64,000 nucleotides of DNA from Papiliotrema nemorosa (taxonomy: Eukaryota > Basidiomycota > Tremellomycetes > Tremellales > Rhynchogastremaceae). The stretch lies in the NCBI GenBank assembly GCA_032158125.1, contig JASKOT010000002.1, positions 744,001-808,000 on the forward strand. Direction: 5' to 3'. Position numbers and translations under genes: made by a program. Numbering within the stretch: the first letter of the stretch is position 1; every line of letters starts with the position of its first letter. This document shows, piece after piece, positions 12,361-24,749 of the stretch. A model generated the notes under the pieces. That model was not told the DNA's origin. It saw only the letters and a program-made list of their open reading frames with translations, and made no database searches.

Positions 12361-13560
12361 ATGCCTGATTTGAACGAACTGCTCGCCTGGGCGACAGCCA
12401 ACACCCCCGCCCCGGATGCCTCCACCAACTCTACCGAATCCACCGAAACCTCTGGCCAGCTTTCGCTGCGGTTCAACCCGACATCACAAGCTCAGCCCGG
12501 TTCGTCTGCCCTGCACCCTTCAGACCCGGGTCATCCCTCCAATGCAGCCGCCCCGGCGGATCCAACCCGCGCAAAGAGGGAAGATCTCACGAGTGAGATG
12601 TTGGATCTGATCTTGGGTAAATCGGACAGTATCGTCATGAAGGAGAAAATGGCCATTGCTAGCGACACCTCGAAATCCATGGACGAGCGTGTACAAGCCT
12701 TGGACGATTTCGAAATGGTCAGTTTAGTCATACGTGAACGTTGAGGACGGGCAAGCTGACGAATAGTTGATTGAAATGTTGGACAACGCGAACAATATGG
12801 CGATATTGAAGCTTTGGGAACCATTATTAGCTTTGCTGAAAGACGAACATCAACCCGTCATTGCTCACGCATGCTGGATCGTCGGTACGGCCGTCCAAAA
12901 CAACCTCAAAGCTCAAGCAGCAGTAAGTCTGCACAGCACTTCTTTCTTCAGAACACAGCTCATTTCCAGCTATACGTATACAACGCCCTCCCATCCATCT
13001 TATCCATCATATACGCCCAAAACGAATCTACCAAGAACTACACCGCCACACGAGCCAAGGCCACCTATGCCCTCTCATCAGCGCTCAAACATTGGCCACT
13101 CGCTTCTTCGGCTCTTTCGGCCAATTCGGCTCAAGGGTACGAAGCACTCAAACGGGGAGTGCAGGATTCCGAGCCGGTCATCAGGCGGAAAATGGCATTC
13201 TTGATTGGTACTTTGACGATGCAAAGTGGGGAGACATACGAGGGTGAAATCCCTGGGGAAGTTAGGAATCTAGTGGAGCAAAATACCCAATCGGGAGGCG
13301 AGAAGCAAAGTCTAGTGGATGGTCTAGGAAAGGCTGGAGTGTATTCGGCTCTAGTCGAGGGCTTGAAGTCAAATACCGAGGATGTAGAATACGAGGAGAA
13401 CATACTGAGAGCTCTCAGCAAAGCCAGCTCAAAAGGTGGATTGGGCGAGGAAGAAAAGCGGGGAGTGAGGGATATCTGGGCAAAGTGGGGAACTGCCGGA
13501 CAAGCAGAGCGTGGTCTGGAGGGAGAGGATGCAGCAGAGATCACAAAATCTCTTGCATAG
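12361..13560 (+). CDS. FES1: Hsp70 nucleotide exchange factor Fes1
   Basis: Model: join(12361..12717, 12767..12922, 12970..13560), 367 residues. The N-terminus ([15 protein letters not shown]) and the armadillo-like core ([20 protein letters not shown], then [13 protein letters not shown]) are characteristic of Fes1/HspBP1. These cytosolic proteins use armadillo repeats to grip the Hsp70 nucleotide-binding domain and release ADP, which helps clear misfolded proteins. A fungal-type N-terminal segment (about residues 1-80, Ser/Thr/Pro-rich) precedes the repeats; yeast Fes1 is shorter at 290 residues. The gene converges on the ADP1-like transporter, whose stop lies about 100 bases away. Confidence 0.93.
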
Positions 13561-13662
13561 ATATTATAGACGGTCTCGGTACAATAATGTATACTCATGC
13601 TGTCTGCTGAACCGAAGCGTGCCATAAAACCAATAATATCATCAAACCATCCATCCATCCAT

Positions 13663-16600
13663 TCAACGCCGCTCTCGAAGGAGATAAACCACTGCGCCGA
13701 CCAGCAGGATAGCGAAACCGACAATGTAGGCAAAGAGAACCAAAACATCCCTGACTCCATGAGCCTTGCCCTGCCTCGCAAGCTGCCTGATTCGGACTCA
13801 CCGGTAATAATGACCCAAATTGAAACCGAAAAGAGTGGACATGATCAACGAAGCATTGATCTCCACTGGTACACCTGCCAACACGTCCTGCAAATCAGTA
13901 TGTAGCCTTTGAATCGCTTGGATTGACATACCACAATCATCAGACCCGCTCCTACTTCGTTGACCGACAGCGCTTCGAGTGTGTAGCCGAGCGTTGAAAA
14001 ATACCTCGGCCATCTGAGGACCGGGGGAATCTGCTCAATGTTGACGAAGAATCTGACAGTCAGCTGATACGAGGCGGAAAGGTGCTCAGCTCACCCGGCG
14101 TATGTCATGAGGAATAAGTTGCACAAAGACGAGAGTAAAATGGCGATACCGCCATGCCTGAACAAACAGGCGAGTAAGAAGTTCTACCATCAGCGAAGTG
14201 GTTACACCCAGGCGGAAGGGCGCTCACAAAGAGGGTCATTCCTAAGGAATACTCAACCAAGATGAGGAGGTATTTAAAGAACCTGTCTGCGTGTCTAGCC
14301 AAGCCAACCACTGATAGCGTCAGGTAAATGTGTTGACTGCGGCCACAATCAGTACGCACTGAAATAAACTATTACGCTGGACAGTCAGCAACTGTCCGGG
14401 TAGCGCCTTCTGTAGTTGGACTTACCTGACTATTATTGTCGGAATCAGACGTAGTGGAATGACATCAAACATGACTCTCGATAAGAGCCACGCTTGTGGA
14501 CTGCTCATCAGAATGGTCTACTTTCTGGAAATCGACAGACTGACGAGTAGAAATTTCCCGCTCGTTCCCTCAAAAACAGACCTCGCACCTCGACTAGGTT
14601 GTACAATGCGCTGTTATATCTCAGCTATGACAAGTCAAGCATCCCTATGTCGTCTTACCTCAGTGACGAGAAGGCGATCAGAGAGCCCAGGAAGAACAGA
14701 CTCCCAACCCTGTTCTGGAATCCAGCGATGGTCAAACCGACTTTGTAATACAGCCCCCCAGCAAAGACTCCCAGGATGGCAGCGAAGAAAACGTGAGCGA
14801 CTACCAACGTCTTGTCCCTATGTACATCAGTCTGACAATTCGCAAGGCTTAACTTGTCACAACATACCTTTTCAGATTTCGCCATTCCCGGCCTGAGAGC
14901 ACCTCAATTTGTGTCAAGAAGGTCGTAGCACATTGACTGCGCGGAATCCATTTGTTCTCCTTTGTAATTGCATGTCCCCCAGCGCTCAAGCTGGATAAGT
15001 CAACATTTCTCGTGTCGTCCTTGAGTAAGGTTTGAGGAGGATACGTGATCGGCTGACCCTTCTCCGCGAATGGAGTGTCGCTCTGATCGGCTGTAAGATG
15101 CCGCTCGAGGGAAGTCTTGTCCTGATCGCTACCGCCACTTGAGGGAGACTCGGATGTTCCGTTGCTTGAGGTCTGTTGATCGTGTGTCACAGCTGCGGCA
15201 CCTGTAGGCAGGCCGCCCGTTGGCGCACTTGCAATCTCGAGGAGATGATCAGCGACGTTATACCCAGGAGGGCAAGGCCGACCGTGACTCGCGAACCATT
15301 CGGCAGGTCGATTTCCACCAGGACCAAAGTATAGCTGTCTACCCTTAGCGAGGAGGATGACGGTATCGAAGGTGTGATATAGAGCGGAAGAGGGTTGATG
15401 AATCGATGCGATGATTGTAGTCTTGTTCGGGCCGTCCGTGAGACCTTTCAACAGCTTGACCAACCGCGAGGCTGATACACTGTCAAGTCCAGAGGTTGGC
15501 TCATCGAGGACCAACACGTCCGGAGCCGCGACGAGCTCAATCCCGATGGACACTCGTCGCATTTCACCTCCGGATATCCCCCGGTGCTCGGTGGATCCTA
15601 CACGAGTATGAGCGACATGCTCCAGCCCCAACTGGTCCATGACGGTCTGCGCACGCTGCAGCTTGATCTTGTCGGGGATGGATTCTGGCAGTCTGAGTCG
15701 TGCCGCAAACAAGAGGGTCTCTAAGACAGTAGCGGTAGGCGACAACACGTCCGACTGATAGTTAGTCGATATCGTCATTCCGCGATTCGAGACCCACCTG
15801 ATCAACATAGCCAATCTTCACTTTTCGTCCTTCCTTATGCGTGAAGCCGACCTGTCCTTCCACTTGCCCAGCTTTTCTTTTGCCCGCAAGGATGTCGACT
15901 AGCGTTGATTTCCCCGCTCCACTGGGTCCAAGGATACACACCAATCCTCCGGGCACGATCTCTCCGCACGAGTCTTTCAACACGATTTTCCCTCCGTTTG
16001 GTCCTACCATCTCTCCATCTTCTTTCGAGATGGTAGTCGACCCGGAGCCTTTGAGCCAGACCACTGCTCTTTCCCAAGGATGTCGAGCAGCCTTGATCTC
16101 GTACCCCACCCCGCTCCACGTCACTCCGACTCCACCGCTTTTAGGTAGCGTCCCATCTGTGACCATGTTCCGTTTTGCTTTTCGTTGCATGATAAAGCCC
16201 CAAATGATCAAGCCCACCAAGGCGAGGAGGATCACACCAACGACCGCTAATCCAGCTATGACGCCCCCGCTCAGTCCGCTAGAGTCTGCTATCGTCGAGA
16301 GGACACCCAAAGCTTCATCGATGACATATTGTTGAACGCATTCGCCAAAAGTACACCCGGTGAGTTTCATGCCGTCTGTCCCGAAAATGCTTCCTAGGAA
16401 GGGAGAATTGAAATAGCAAGAACCGACATCGGATCCTGAACAATCGATGGTCAATGGCCCTTTGAGAATATTGATGGCTCCAGTGAGGTTTTGCGATGCA
16501 GACTGGCATAAGTGATGTCCAATTGTACCTCGTGCACACTTACGACGGTATTCCTACCGCAGAAATCCGCGCCAGGTCGACAAGTGCAGTTGAGTGTTTG

Positions 16601-17335
16601 ACAAGTCCACGTCGAACCATTCACACTCCCTCCATCCTGCTTCACATTCTGATCACACTCGTTTGCCTGACAATAGAATTGTTCCACTCCATCATACCAT
16701 AGCTGGGCGTAGACTTGTCCATCTCCCCCTGTTAGTCCCGCTTGGGTCAATGCGGCCGATCCGCCAGGGACAAGCGAATCGTTGAGCGTTCGAGTGATGG
16801 TCAGTGTCGTGTCACCCGGAAAGAGTGATTGGACAAGTTGAGCGACGACATTGCATGTCATTTGAGAGGAAGAGTAGGTGGTAGGGACCTGGGAGCAGGT
16901 CATGGTATTGTTGAGCGATCCAGACTGGAGAGAGGTGGAGGAGTTGACATATCCCGACAAGGCCGATTGACACATTGAGCTGGATGTACAGACTGGACAT
17001 CAGTAACGAATCTTAAGTAGCATGATTGATGTTTCACCTGTACATGCAGGACCGGTAAAGCCATCACTGCAGCTACATGAACCCAGAGTCGTATTGCCGA
17101 ACCCTCCATATCCTCCCGGTGCAGCCGAACCAGGTTGATACAGGTTCCCACCGCAAGCTGGGAGATTGCAATTCTTCTCGCTGTCGGACGGATTGAAACC
17201 TGGTGGGCATAGGCAAGAGTCGGACTGCGAAATCCCATATTGATAGCATTGTTGAGCGATCGCGAGCCGTGCGCCGAGAGTGAAGACCCCGATGGCCAGG
17301 AGCAGATCCCGCATTTTGGCGAGGCTGGATACCAT
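13663..17335 (-). CDS. ADP1: ADP1-type ABCG (White family) transporter
   Basis: Model of 12 exons: complement(join(13663..13750, 13802..13887, 13932..14052, 14095..14183, 14228..14336, 14426..14500, 14545..14610, 14659..14817, 14868..15754, 15798..16502, 16544..16992, 17038..17335)), 1043 residues. A signal peptide (about 1-28, ending ARLAIAQ) leads a Cys-rich EGF-like lumenal domain, and a membrane segment lies near 329-352. The single nucleotide-binding domain has Walker A GPSGAGKST near 441, signature ISGGE near 544 and Walker B LVLDEP near 565. The C-terminal permease shows LRLIPTII, NFLLACLFRHGG, YAGFFVNIEQIPPVLRW and the end VYLLRERR, as in yeast Adp1. The substrate is unknown. The start was set at MVSSLAKMRDLL because it directly precedes the hydrophobic signal; a longer in-frame start exists at 17512. 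Confidence 0.9.
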
Positions 17336-17801
17336 TTCCAGAGGTCTGGTATCCTGGCGAGGATAAGACGCCCTCTCCTGGTCCGTTGAACGCTCAGAGT
17401 CCGTGGGCGATACCAAAGGTGGTCCTCGATGGGGTTGAGAGTCGTGCGATGCTACCCCCTTCAGTATGGGTGGCCCGCTTGCCGTAAACACGGACACGAG
17501 GTCACGTGACATGGTCGCATCGGAAGGTGAGGTGGACAGTTCACTCTTCCCTCATGCTCTTTCCCTCTTGATGTGGAAGTGACCAGTTCCATATCCTCGC
17601 GAGAATGGGGCAGATGGCCAGTAGTAAGCTTAGGTGGTGTACCCACAAACGAGACTGGCTGATTCTTCCCCAGAATTTGCAGCTTCTCAGTCTGACTCAA
17701 AGCACCCGCTCACCCATCCTCACCCACCTTCCTCAGCTAAAGCCCATTCAGGATCTACCAAGACACCCATTCCCAGCATCAACATCATTCAACCCACTCA
17801 G
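17336..17801. promoter_or_regulatory. divergent promoter region (ADP1-like / BRCT gene)
   Basis: These 466 bases separate two divergent start codons. In-frame extensions exist on both sides (ATG at 17512 on minus, GTG-led frame from 17634 on plus), so the true intergenic part may be shorter. I see no repeat or RNA gene. Confidence 0.4.
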
Positions 17802-18890
17802 ATGACTACACCCTCTCACCGGTCTTCTTCCCCCCAATCAAGCACCAAAGTTCAAGGTGGCCGAGCGACTAGCGCACCTTTACCTGACGTTCTCCAGAAC
17901 GGCCTATTTTCCTCGACGCCCCTGACCTATCTCACTCCTGAGGTCCCTCAACACCTCCGAAAACTATTTGTACTGCACGGCGGACGACTCACGGAATATC
18001 AAGACCGAGCGAAACTGCTCCTCGCCAACTCGTCTTCCGATCCAACACTGGCGAAACTCTACAGTGCCCCAGTGGTCGTATACGATTCATATTGGATCCA
18101 AGAGTCTTTCCTCGCTGGAACTCTACTTCCCTGTGGCAAATATGCGATCTATCCGTGGGAGATCATCTCAGAGGAGGCGTTCTTTTCATTCACCCTAGCT
18201 GAACTTCAAGAAGCGGCCGGTATCCGAAATGACCGAGAGGAAATCGTGGGCTTCCCTGGTTCGGAAGGAGACATCCAAGAATATGAAGTCCAGACTGTTG
18301 TCAAGGACACTGTAGGTCCTATCAATCACCCGCCAATGAATGCCGAGTGCCCGACCAGCGGTCTAGAGATTGACCTTCCTCGTCGAGCCCTTTCAAGCAT
18401 TTCGCCCAACATCAAGCATTCAACGAGATCAACCAACGGGAACGATCTAACTTTGGAACCTACATCCAAGCAGAGCAAGATTGACGCTCCGAGGCGAATC
18501 GTTCCGTCTTATCAAATGCAGCCGAAGATAGCCGTTTCGAAACGCAAAATGCCTATCTACGTGGATAGCGTCTCTTCTGAAGAATCGGATTCTTCTTCCC
18601 CGAGACCATCCACGAAACGATCAAAACGAACGACCCGCCCTATCGAGCATAAATACTCGAAGTTGACCGACGAGCCAACCCACACCAACACGTCGATCAC
18701 GTTTGCTCCGCAGCAAGCTCTGGGATCCGCGAGCGGATCCAATCATTCAAGAAATTCCCCTCAATGGGATCGATATCCGCATCCATTTACGCCGGTCAAA
18801 GCAATCCCTTCATCGCCCTTGCACGATGCAGGTATAATGATTACCCAATTTCAACAAATGATGCAGGATCATGTGGATTCGAAACGATGA
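17802..18890 (+). CDS. BRCT-domain nuclear protein, intronless
   Basis: Single exon, 362 residues from the first plausible ATG (MTTPSHRSSSP). Residues about 40-130 have a BRCT-like pattern: LFVLHGGRLTE, then APVVVYDSYWIQESFLAG with the hallmark Trp, then LLPCGKYAI. The rest is Ser/Pro-rich with basic clusters (SKRKMP, TKRSKR) that look like nuclear localisation signals, and a short amphipathic end. BRCT domains bind phosphopeptides or other BRCTs in DNA repair, checkpoint or telomere proteins. With only one BRCT and no other domain I cannot name the protein. It is one of the very few intronless genes here. Confidence 0.65.
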   Translation: MTTPSHRSSSPQSSTKVQGGRATSAPLPDVLQNGLFSSTPLTYLTPEVPQHLRKLFVLHGGRLTEYQDRAKLLLANSSSDPTLAKLYSAPVVVYDSYWIQESFLAGTLLPCGKYAIYPWEIISEEAFFSFTLAELQEAAGIRNDREEIVGFPGSEGDIQEYEVQTVVKDTVGPINHPPMNAECPTSGLEIDLPRRALSSISPNIKHSTRSTNGNDLTLEPTSKQSKIDAPRRIVPSYQMQPKIAVSKRKMPIYVDSVSSEESDSSSPRPSTKRSKRTTRPIEHKYSKLTDEPTHTNTSITFAPQQALGSASGSNHSRNSPQWDRYPHPFTPVKAIPSSPLHDAGIMITQFQQMMQDHVDSKR

Positions 18891-19268
18891 CAGCACCTTC
18901 CAGTGACGAGGTGAAGTACTCCGATGCACTAGCATTCTCATGGAAGAAACGTCTGAACCTCGAGCTAAAAATCGGCTATATTCGCACACGACAAAGAACA
19001 AGGGCTCGACGATCCAATTATGAGACAATACACAAATCACGATGCAGTCGCAAGAGAAACATGCAAGAGGTATATACATGTGGTAAACGTGTATGCAAGA
19101 CAAGTAGTGATGCCCCAAAAAAAAAACGAAATATGCCTGGACTTCTCCTACTCCTCATCGTGTACTCGAGCACTGTAGATTGTCCAGATCTGACTGCCCG
19201 ACCCGCTATACCTTACTCCGCTCTAAGCGCCTTGCACACGTAGAACCACTACCCACAATTTACCACGT
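18891..19268. other. convergent 3' spacer
   Basis: This 378-base stretch lies between the stops of the BRCT gene (plus) and the BAR-SH3 gene (minus). It is A-rich near 19117-19130 (a run of As). No gene is visible. Confidence 0.5.
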
Positions 19269-21682
19269 TCAGTGTTGATGGAAACATGTCGAACAGATTC
19301 CCGGAGACTTGAACACGTTCTGCGTAAAGTCTTCACACCCGCACGTCCCACAATCCGGCGCGTCCCCGCTCCCGCCGCCTCCTCTACCAAGATGCATATT
19401 TCCTAGCCCACTCGCTAGCCCTCCTCCTGGTCCTGCGGATGGTGCAGACGAAGCGCCGACTGTCGCACTCCTCGATCGACCGCCAAATATCTCCTCCTCG
19501 TCATCGTCTTCTCCCTCGCTCCCTGTGAACGGCGATCCTTCATTAGAACTGTGGGAGGTCTTTTGTCTCAGGTAAGCCGGTTGAGGAGGTGATAGTAGCG
19601 TCGCGTTGGCAAATGTGGAGAGAAGGTTGCTAGAGCTCTGAGTTCGTCGGGACGGAGGAGGTGGAGGAGGCGGTTTACGCCCGGATGATGCAGGAGGCGC
19701 TCCCGACTTGTACGATGATGGGGCTTGCCCACCTCCCGTGAGGGAAGCAGTGGCATAGTGTTCGGCATCGGAGAATCCATGATCCGCCTCGGACTCGGAT
19801 GTCGCACTAGCCCATCGGTCACCGGGTGAAGAAGGGGCTAGTGTTGAAGGTGCTGGAGGCATGGATCTGGCGATGTTTCTCGCTCCGCCAGGCGGAGGCG
19901 GAATAGCTCTCGGAGCAGGCTTTGCCGTGACGGGCGAAGGGACATACTCCTCACAATAGGCCGAGGGAAATAGACCAGATCGACCGGAACATTCACCGAT
20001 CCACCAATCTGCCGAGACTTCTTTCTTAACCTCGATGATTTCCCCTGCCCGTATGGTCAATTCATCCGCCGCACCGCCCGCGTAATCGTACAGTGCTTTG
20101 ACATAGTGACCATCACCTCTGACTGGCGTAGTATGGGTGCGTCGCATGGGAGGTGGAGCGCCGTAACCGTCACTGGCCAAGCTCACTCGAGACGCCGATA
20201 GGGTGGTCTGGGACCTGTTTCGACCCGTAGTCGATGCGCTGATCGGTGATCTCGGTTCTTCCTCTTCGTCGTCTGAATGCAAAGCTTGTCTAGAGTCATC
20301 ATCATACCTCTCCTTCTCCTTGTTGGCACCAAAGCTCTTTCTCTTGGTCGTGCCGCCACCAAGATTTGCCATGGCAGACTTTTTGCCAAATGAGCCGAAA
20401 GAGGGTAACATTCTTCTGGCTCTACTTCCACCATTCGATGAAGTGTTGGAGTCTGACCTAGACCGATTGGGTGTGGGTGCATCTTCCTCATCCGACGAGG
20501 CCCGTCGCATATTGCGAGTGGTGGCTTGTCGATTGAGCGATCGCGCCGAGGCGTTGGATTTGGCTCGAGGCCGATTGGCGGATGAAGAGGTGATCTCACT
20601 GGGTGATCAGCCCGAATTCGCGAGAGCGCTCCTCGATGTGCACTCACCCAGACGGCCAAGAATCCCTCAAGTCTTCCAATATAGACTTGCACTTTGTGAA
20701 ATACTCCAGCTCTGCATCGAGCAAATCGGCCAATTCGTCCCACTGCCTTGTTTCCTGTTCCTGGATGACGACCAGTCGAGCCTTTGTTTCCTCTTCAATT
20801 TCCTCGCTATCGTTCAGTTCCCATCAGATGATCAAGTGAATCAGCTCACAATCGCTCTCGGGCCTCCTCCACGTCCATCTCTGCCTGTCGACTTTCTTTC
20901 TTGCTGTTTTGCACTTTTGAAATGGCAGAGTCCAATGCGAGTCTGCCATTAGTTTATACACTACACTGCCCTGGTTCAGGCTTCACCTTCTAGAATCCAG
21001 CTTCTTTCGGAAAGTCTTGTAGTCATTTACGCTCTCCAACGCGATATCTACTTGTCAGCCTATACTCATCCACAAAATTCGATACACACGCATTCCGCTA
21101 ATGTATCCGTCATTCAACCTTTCGCCATATTCCTCTTGCGCCTAAACGTCAGCGCTCATCATATCATGAATCACTCAAGAGTACTCACAATGGCAAGTTT
21201 GCACCTCGCTCTACCATACTTGCTCAGTCCGTCACCGTACGTTCCCCCTACATCCCCTCCGTAGTCTATCATCACCAAGCCCAGAGCTTCGGTGAGCAAG
21301 ATCTTATCTTTGCCCGAGCCGGATGGGGGGTAAGGGTCCGCTGTCGGTTTTCGTTTGGTCAATTGTTCATAGAACGGGATCGACGTCGCGTGCAATCTGC
21401 ATATCAGCGACTATCATCGCGGGAGGTCGTAAACCTTACCGCTCGATACCAATCCGCCGAACGTCTACATCTCGCTCAAAGTCGGTAAAATCGTCGCTAA
21501 GCTGTGTCTTTTCTCCGGAAAAGACCTGATCGTGAGTGATTGATAGGAATTATCTCCCTGTGATGTTACCTTTTCATTCGTCCATTGGGTGACCTTGCCC
21601 AGCTGTAAATAACCGTGATCAGCGTTTGTCAAGCGGGTATGCCCTTGACCCAACTTACCTGCTTTAGGGCCTTTCGCTGCAT
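19269..21682 (-). CDS. BAR-SH3 membrane-remodelling adaptor
   Basis: Model of 9 exons: complement(join(19269..20598, 20648..20806, 20850..20942, 20987..21047, 21090..21141, 21189..21396, 21440..21525, 21570..21602, 21659..21682)), 681 residues. Residues 1-240 read as a BAR domain (GKVTQWTNEK, DFTDFERDVDVRR, DYKTFRKKLDSRRLALD, then ELEYFTKCKSILEDL). A Ser/Arg-rich linker follows. An SH3 domain lies around residue 370-430 (VKALYDYAGGAADELTIRAGE, DWWIGECSGRSGLFPSAY). Proline-rich tracts and a Cys-rich end (CGTCGCEDF, CSTCF) close the protein. BAR domains dimerise and bend membranes; SH3 domains recruit Pro-rich actin or endocytic partners, as in Rvs167/amphiphysin. The acceptor before 21047 could instead be three bases upstream (21050). 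Confidence 0.85.
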
Positions 21683-22593
21683 GACGAGTACTTCAGATCA
21701 GGGGTCACCTTAAACCTTTCTCCTTTTTGTGTCCACTGCAATACCGCCAATGACCCGCTAAGATCTTTTGATAGATTGAATCGCAATCAGTCGTCTCGGA
21801 GGAATAGGGGGGGTCGTAAGATGCCAAGCTGCGAGAAGATCTCACCACGTGGGAAACGAATTTCCGACGGAAAGATCAGCCGGGGATGGGTCCTCGCCTG
21901 GGGTCTCCACGTTTCACTGGTGCTGGCGAGGAGCCCTTCCATCTACTCACTCTTTTGCCGTCTGTATCCTTGGTGTACCCTTCGACCAAGAGGCGTTCGA
22001 GCAGGGGGACTGCCATCTCTACGGCAACTGGAGCATACGAGCTCATCCCTTGCATAGGAGAGTTTAGATCTGCCTTCACGAGGTGTTTTCTCCGCCGAAG
22101 ACGACAGCCATACTTTACTATATTGCTGCCTTCGATCGCTGAAGTTATCACGCCGTGTTTCCTCCACGCCTATGACTCATGACGCTTGGTCTTCTCTCTT
22201 CGTCGCACACTAGCTCGCAGGTTCTAGTGTCCTTCTTCTTCGAACAGGCGCTGAAGTTAGAGGCCGCCCAGCAATTGGCTGCCTTCCCCATCGTGCCCCT
22301 TCGACCTTTGTGCGACACTCATCATCCTTTGTATGCCGACTCCACCGTTGTCGACGTCTCACGTAGGCTGAAAATCTCTTGGTACTCGCTGTTCTCACAC
22401 GTTTCGAAGCCCGATTGGACGTCTTGAGCGATATCAACTTTTGTTCTTCCACTCCGTCATTGGCAACCCCGGTCCAAAATCTGCCCGCTGAACTCCAAAG
22501 GGGGGAACAAAGCTACACTGCCACTCGGTGGGGTGACCTATAACAACCAACAGTGTCACGACTTCCGATTCTTTCTTCTTTTTCTTTCCCACC
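21683..22593. promoter_or_regulatory. long divergent intergenic region
   Basis: These 911 bases separate the BAR-SH3 start (minus) from the CofD-like start (plus), so they hold both promoters. Several open stretches of 70-98 codons overlap on both strands at 21776-22450, but none is supported by a coherent splice model. One minus-strand stretch at about 21960-22060 ends in a good GTGAGT donor and might be a lone exon. Confidence 0.4.
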
Positions 22594-24576
22594 ATGGCTC
22601 AAAATCCAAACATAGCCCCCGCCGAGCCGCTCTCCACCCTTCCCCACGCTTTACCCAGCTCGACCGATGGTCAGCCGACTCCAGAGTCAGTAAAGAAGGC
22701 ATATATTGACCCTGCGCTCTTATCCTACCTCATCATCTCTGGTGGGACCGGTGCCAACTCTATCGCCTCTGCATTTGGCCCTTCTCCCGCATTCGTCCTC
22801 CCCGTTTCCGACGACGGAGGCAGCTCGTCAGAGATCCTGCGATGCTTTGGAGGCCCCTCTATTGGTGACATTCGTGAGTTGAGCGACACGCGCTTGCAGC
22901 TCACTATCGTCCTTTGTCTTGCATCGGCCGAGCAGCGCTGATACACGCAGGATCACGTCTGATTCGTCTCATACCTGTTCAACCCAACCCTCTCGACCTG
23001 GAAGAGATCGAGCGAGTGGCAATATACAATCTCTTGGCGTACCGCTTCCCAGCTGAAGCGGCCGAGAAGGTAGTGAGGGATCTATGGATGGAGATCGTAG
23101 AAGGGAAGAGCGAACTCTGGAATGGAATCGGCGAAGATAAGAAGGAGTGTATTCGAGGTAAGCTTTCGTTTGACCCGGAATCATCATTCCCTCTTGCAAG
23201 CTTGCCAAAGCGAAGTCACCTCTCCTTCTAGACATCGTTGGGTACCAGTTCTTAACCTCAGCCTTCCTGGTGCATTTTCAAACACTGTGTCTTCGACGAG
23301 CACACAAACGATTCTCGTTCCGGAATTTCTCGCTTGGAAATGGGTTTTTGACCGGTGCTCGAGACTTATTTGGTAGTCTCCCGAGTGCCATCTTTCTGTT
23401 CAAATCAATAGCTGGGGTCAACGTGAGCAATAGACTTTGCAGTCCCATGGGCCAAAATTGACATTCTAGGCTGGAGTACAAGTGATACCCGTTATCAATA
23501 CCAATCGTAAGCGCCTTTTTATTCACCGTGATAACACTGACGCCGCCTAGAAACGGTGACGATCGCTGCTCAGCTTGTAAGCTAACAGCTTCCAAGAAAA
23601 GTCCACATAAGCTGAACACCAGGCTAATGCGACCACCCTGGTCGGTCAATGTACCATATCTCACCCAACTCCACCTCCCACTCCTTCCATATCGGCACCC
23701 ACCACGCCCCTTATTTCACCCATCCCAAACCGTCAAGGAGGCTGGCCCAATGTCCCAGGAAAGCCGACTCCACACTATCGCCGCGACTCGCGAACCTTTG
23801 ATACAGATGATCTTTCGTCCGCGTTGAAGGAGGTGGGTGATCAAGGAGAGGAGTGGTCTGGAGGAAACCTTGGGTACAGGAAAGGCGAAGGAGAAATTCC
23901 TCTGGAAGCGAGGATCGAGCGTGTATTCTACATCAACCTCTATGGACAGGTCAGCAAACCCTAGATCGAGCCTGAGCCATGACTGATGGGACAGGAAATA
24001 TTCCCTGAACCTAATGCGGATTTCGTCTCCACCATTAACAAACGAGAAGTATTTGTGTATTCATGTGGATCATTGTGGACAAGTATAATACCGAGCTTGG
24101 CCCTTCGGGGCCTAGCGACGGCCATCGCTACATCGCCTTCGCTCCGCGCCAAGGTGTTACTTCGTGAGCCGCCATGTCCTCGAGAGATTGACTGAGCTCA
24201 TGTCCCAGTGAACGCGACAAACGATCGAGAGACGCCAGGGTACTCCGCCTCGGAATACGTGACTGCCATTCTGGGGACCTTGCGGCACTATGATCGGCCA
24301 AAGAAACAGGGGAACTTCCAAATGGCACCCATCTGGGAGCCAAAGAAGCTTGTCACTCATGTAGCATATCTGGAAGGAGCCAAGGTTGCCATAGATCCGG
24401 ACGCAATAGAGGTGGGCCCACATAGCTTCAGACCGACTTAGAGCTGATGACAGAACATGGGCATTACTGTGGTAATGGTTCCCCGCGAGATTTCCGGCGC
24501 CAAAGTTGGTGAGACTCCGTTGTTCAGCAAAGAAGCTGTCGAGTGGGCCATGGAGAGAGTTCTCAATGTCGAGTAG
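22594..24576 (+). CDS. CofD/YvcK-like (UPF0052) family protein
   Basis: Model of 9 exons: join(22594..22873, 22951..23157, 23232..23422, 23470..23506, 23551..23576, 23623..23949, 23995..24163, 24209..24411, 24454..24576), 520 residues with all phases closing. The N-terminal signature is clear: SGGTGANS near 49-56 and LPVSDDGGSSSEI near 69-81. It is followed by the long Rossmann-type core (LGNGFLTGARDLFGS, NLYGQEIFPEP, VFVYSCGSLWTSI). Bacterial relatives are CofD, which transfers 2-phospholactate in F420 synthesis, and YvcK, a UDP-sugar-binding regulator. F420 is not known in fungi, so the substrate here is unknown. A Pro/Ser/Thr-rich insert of about 40 residues sits in exon 6. Exons 4 and 5 are tiny, at 37 and 26 bases. 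Confidence 0.85.
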
Positions 24577-24749
24577 GGGCGGTAATATGAGTGATGGGTG
24601 TAGCAGACATAGGGATCCAGGGGGGAGTGGTGATCTTGTAGTGGGTGTACCATTTGTCTTCCTCACATTTGTTACATCTTGTAATGATCTACAACTGCTC
24701 TACGGCATTCTAGCTTCTATGCACTCCCGCATGGTCCCATCATGGACTA

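Noticed and set aside
19309..20952. Plus-strand frames of up to 249 codons opposite the BAR-SH3 gene
   Set aside because: They are antisense shadows of exons with clear BAR and SH3 motifs.
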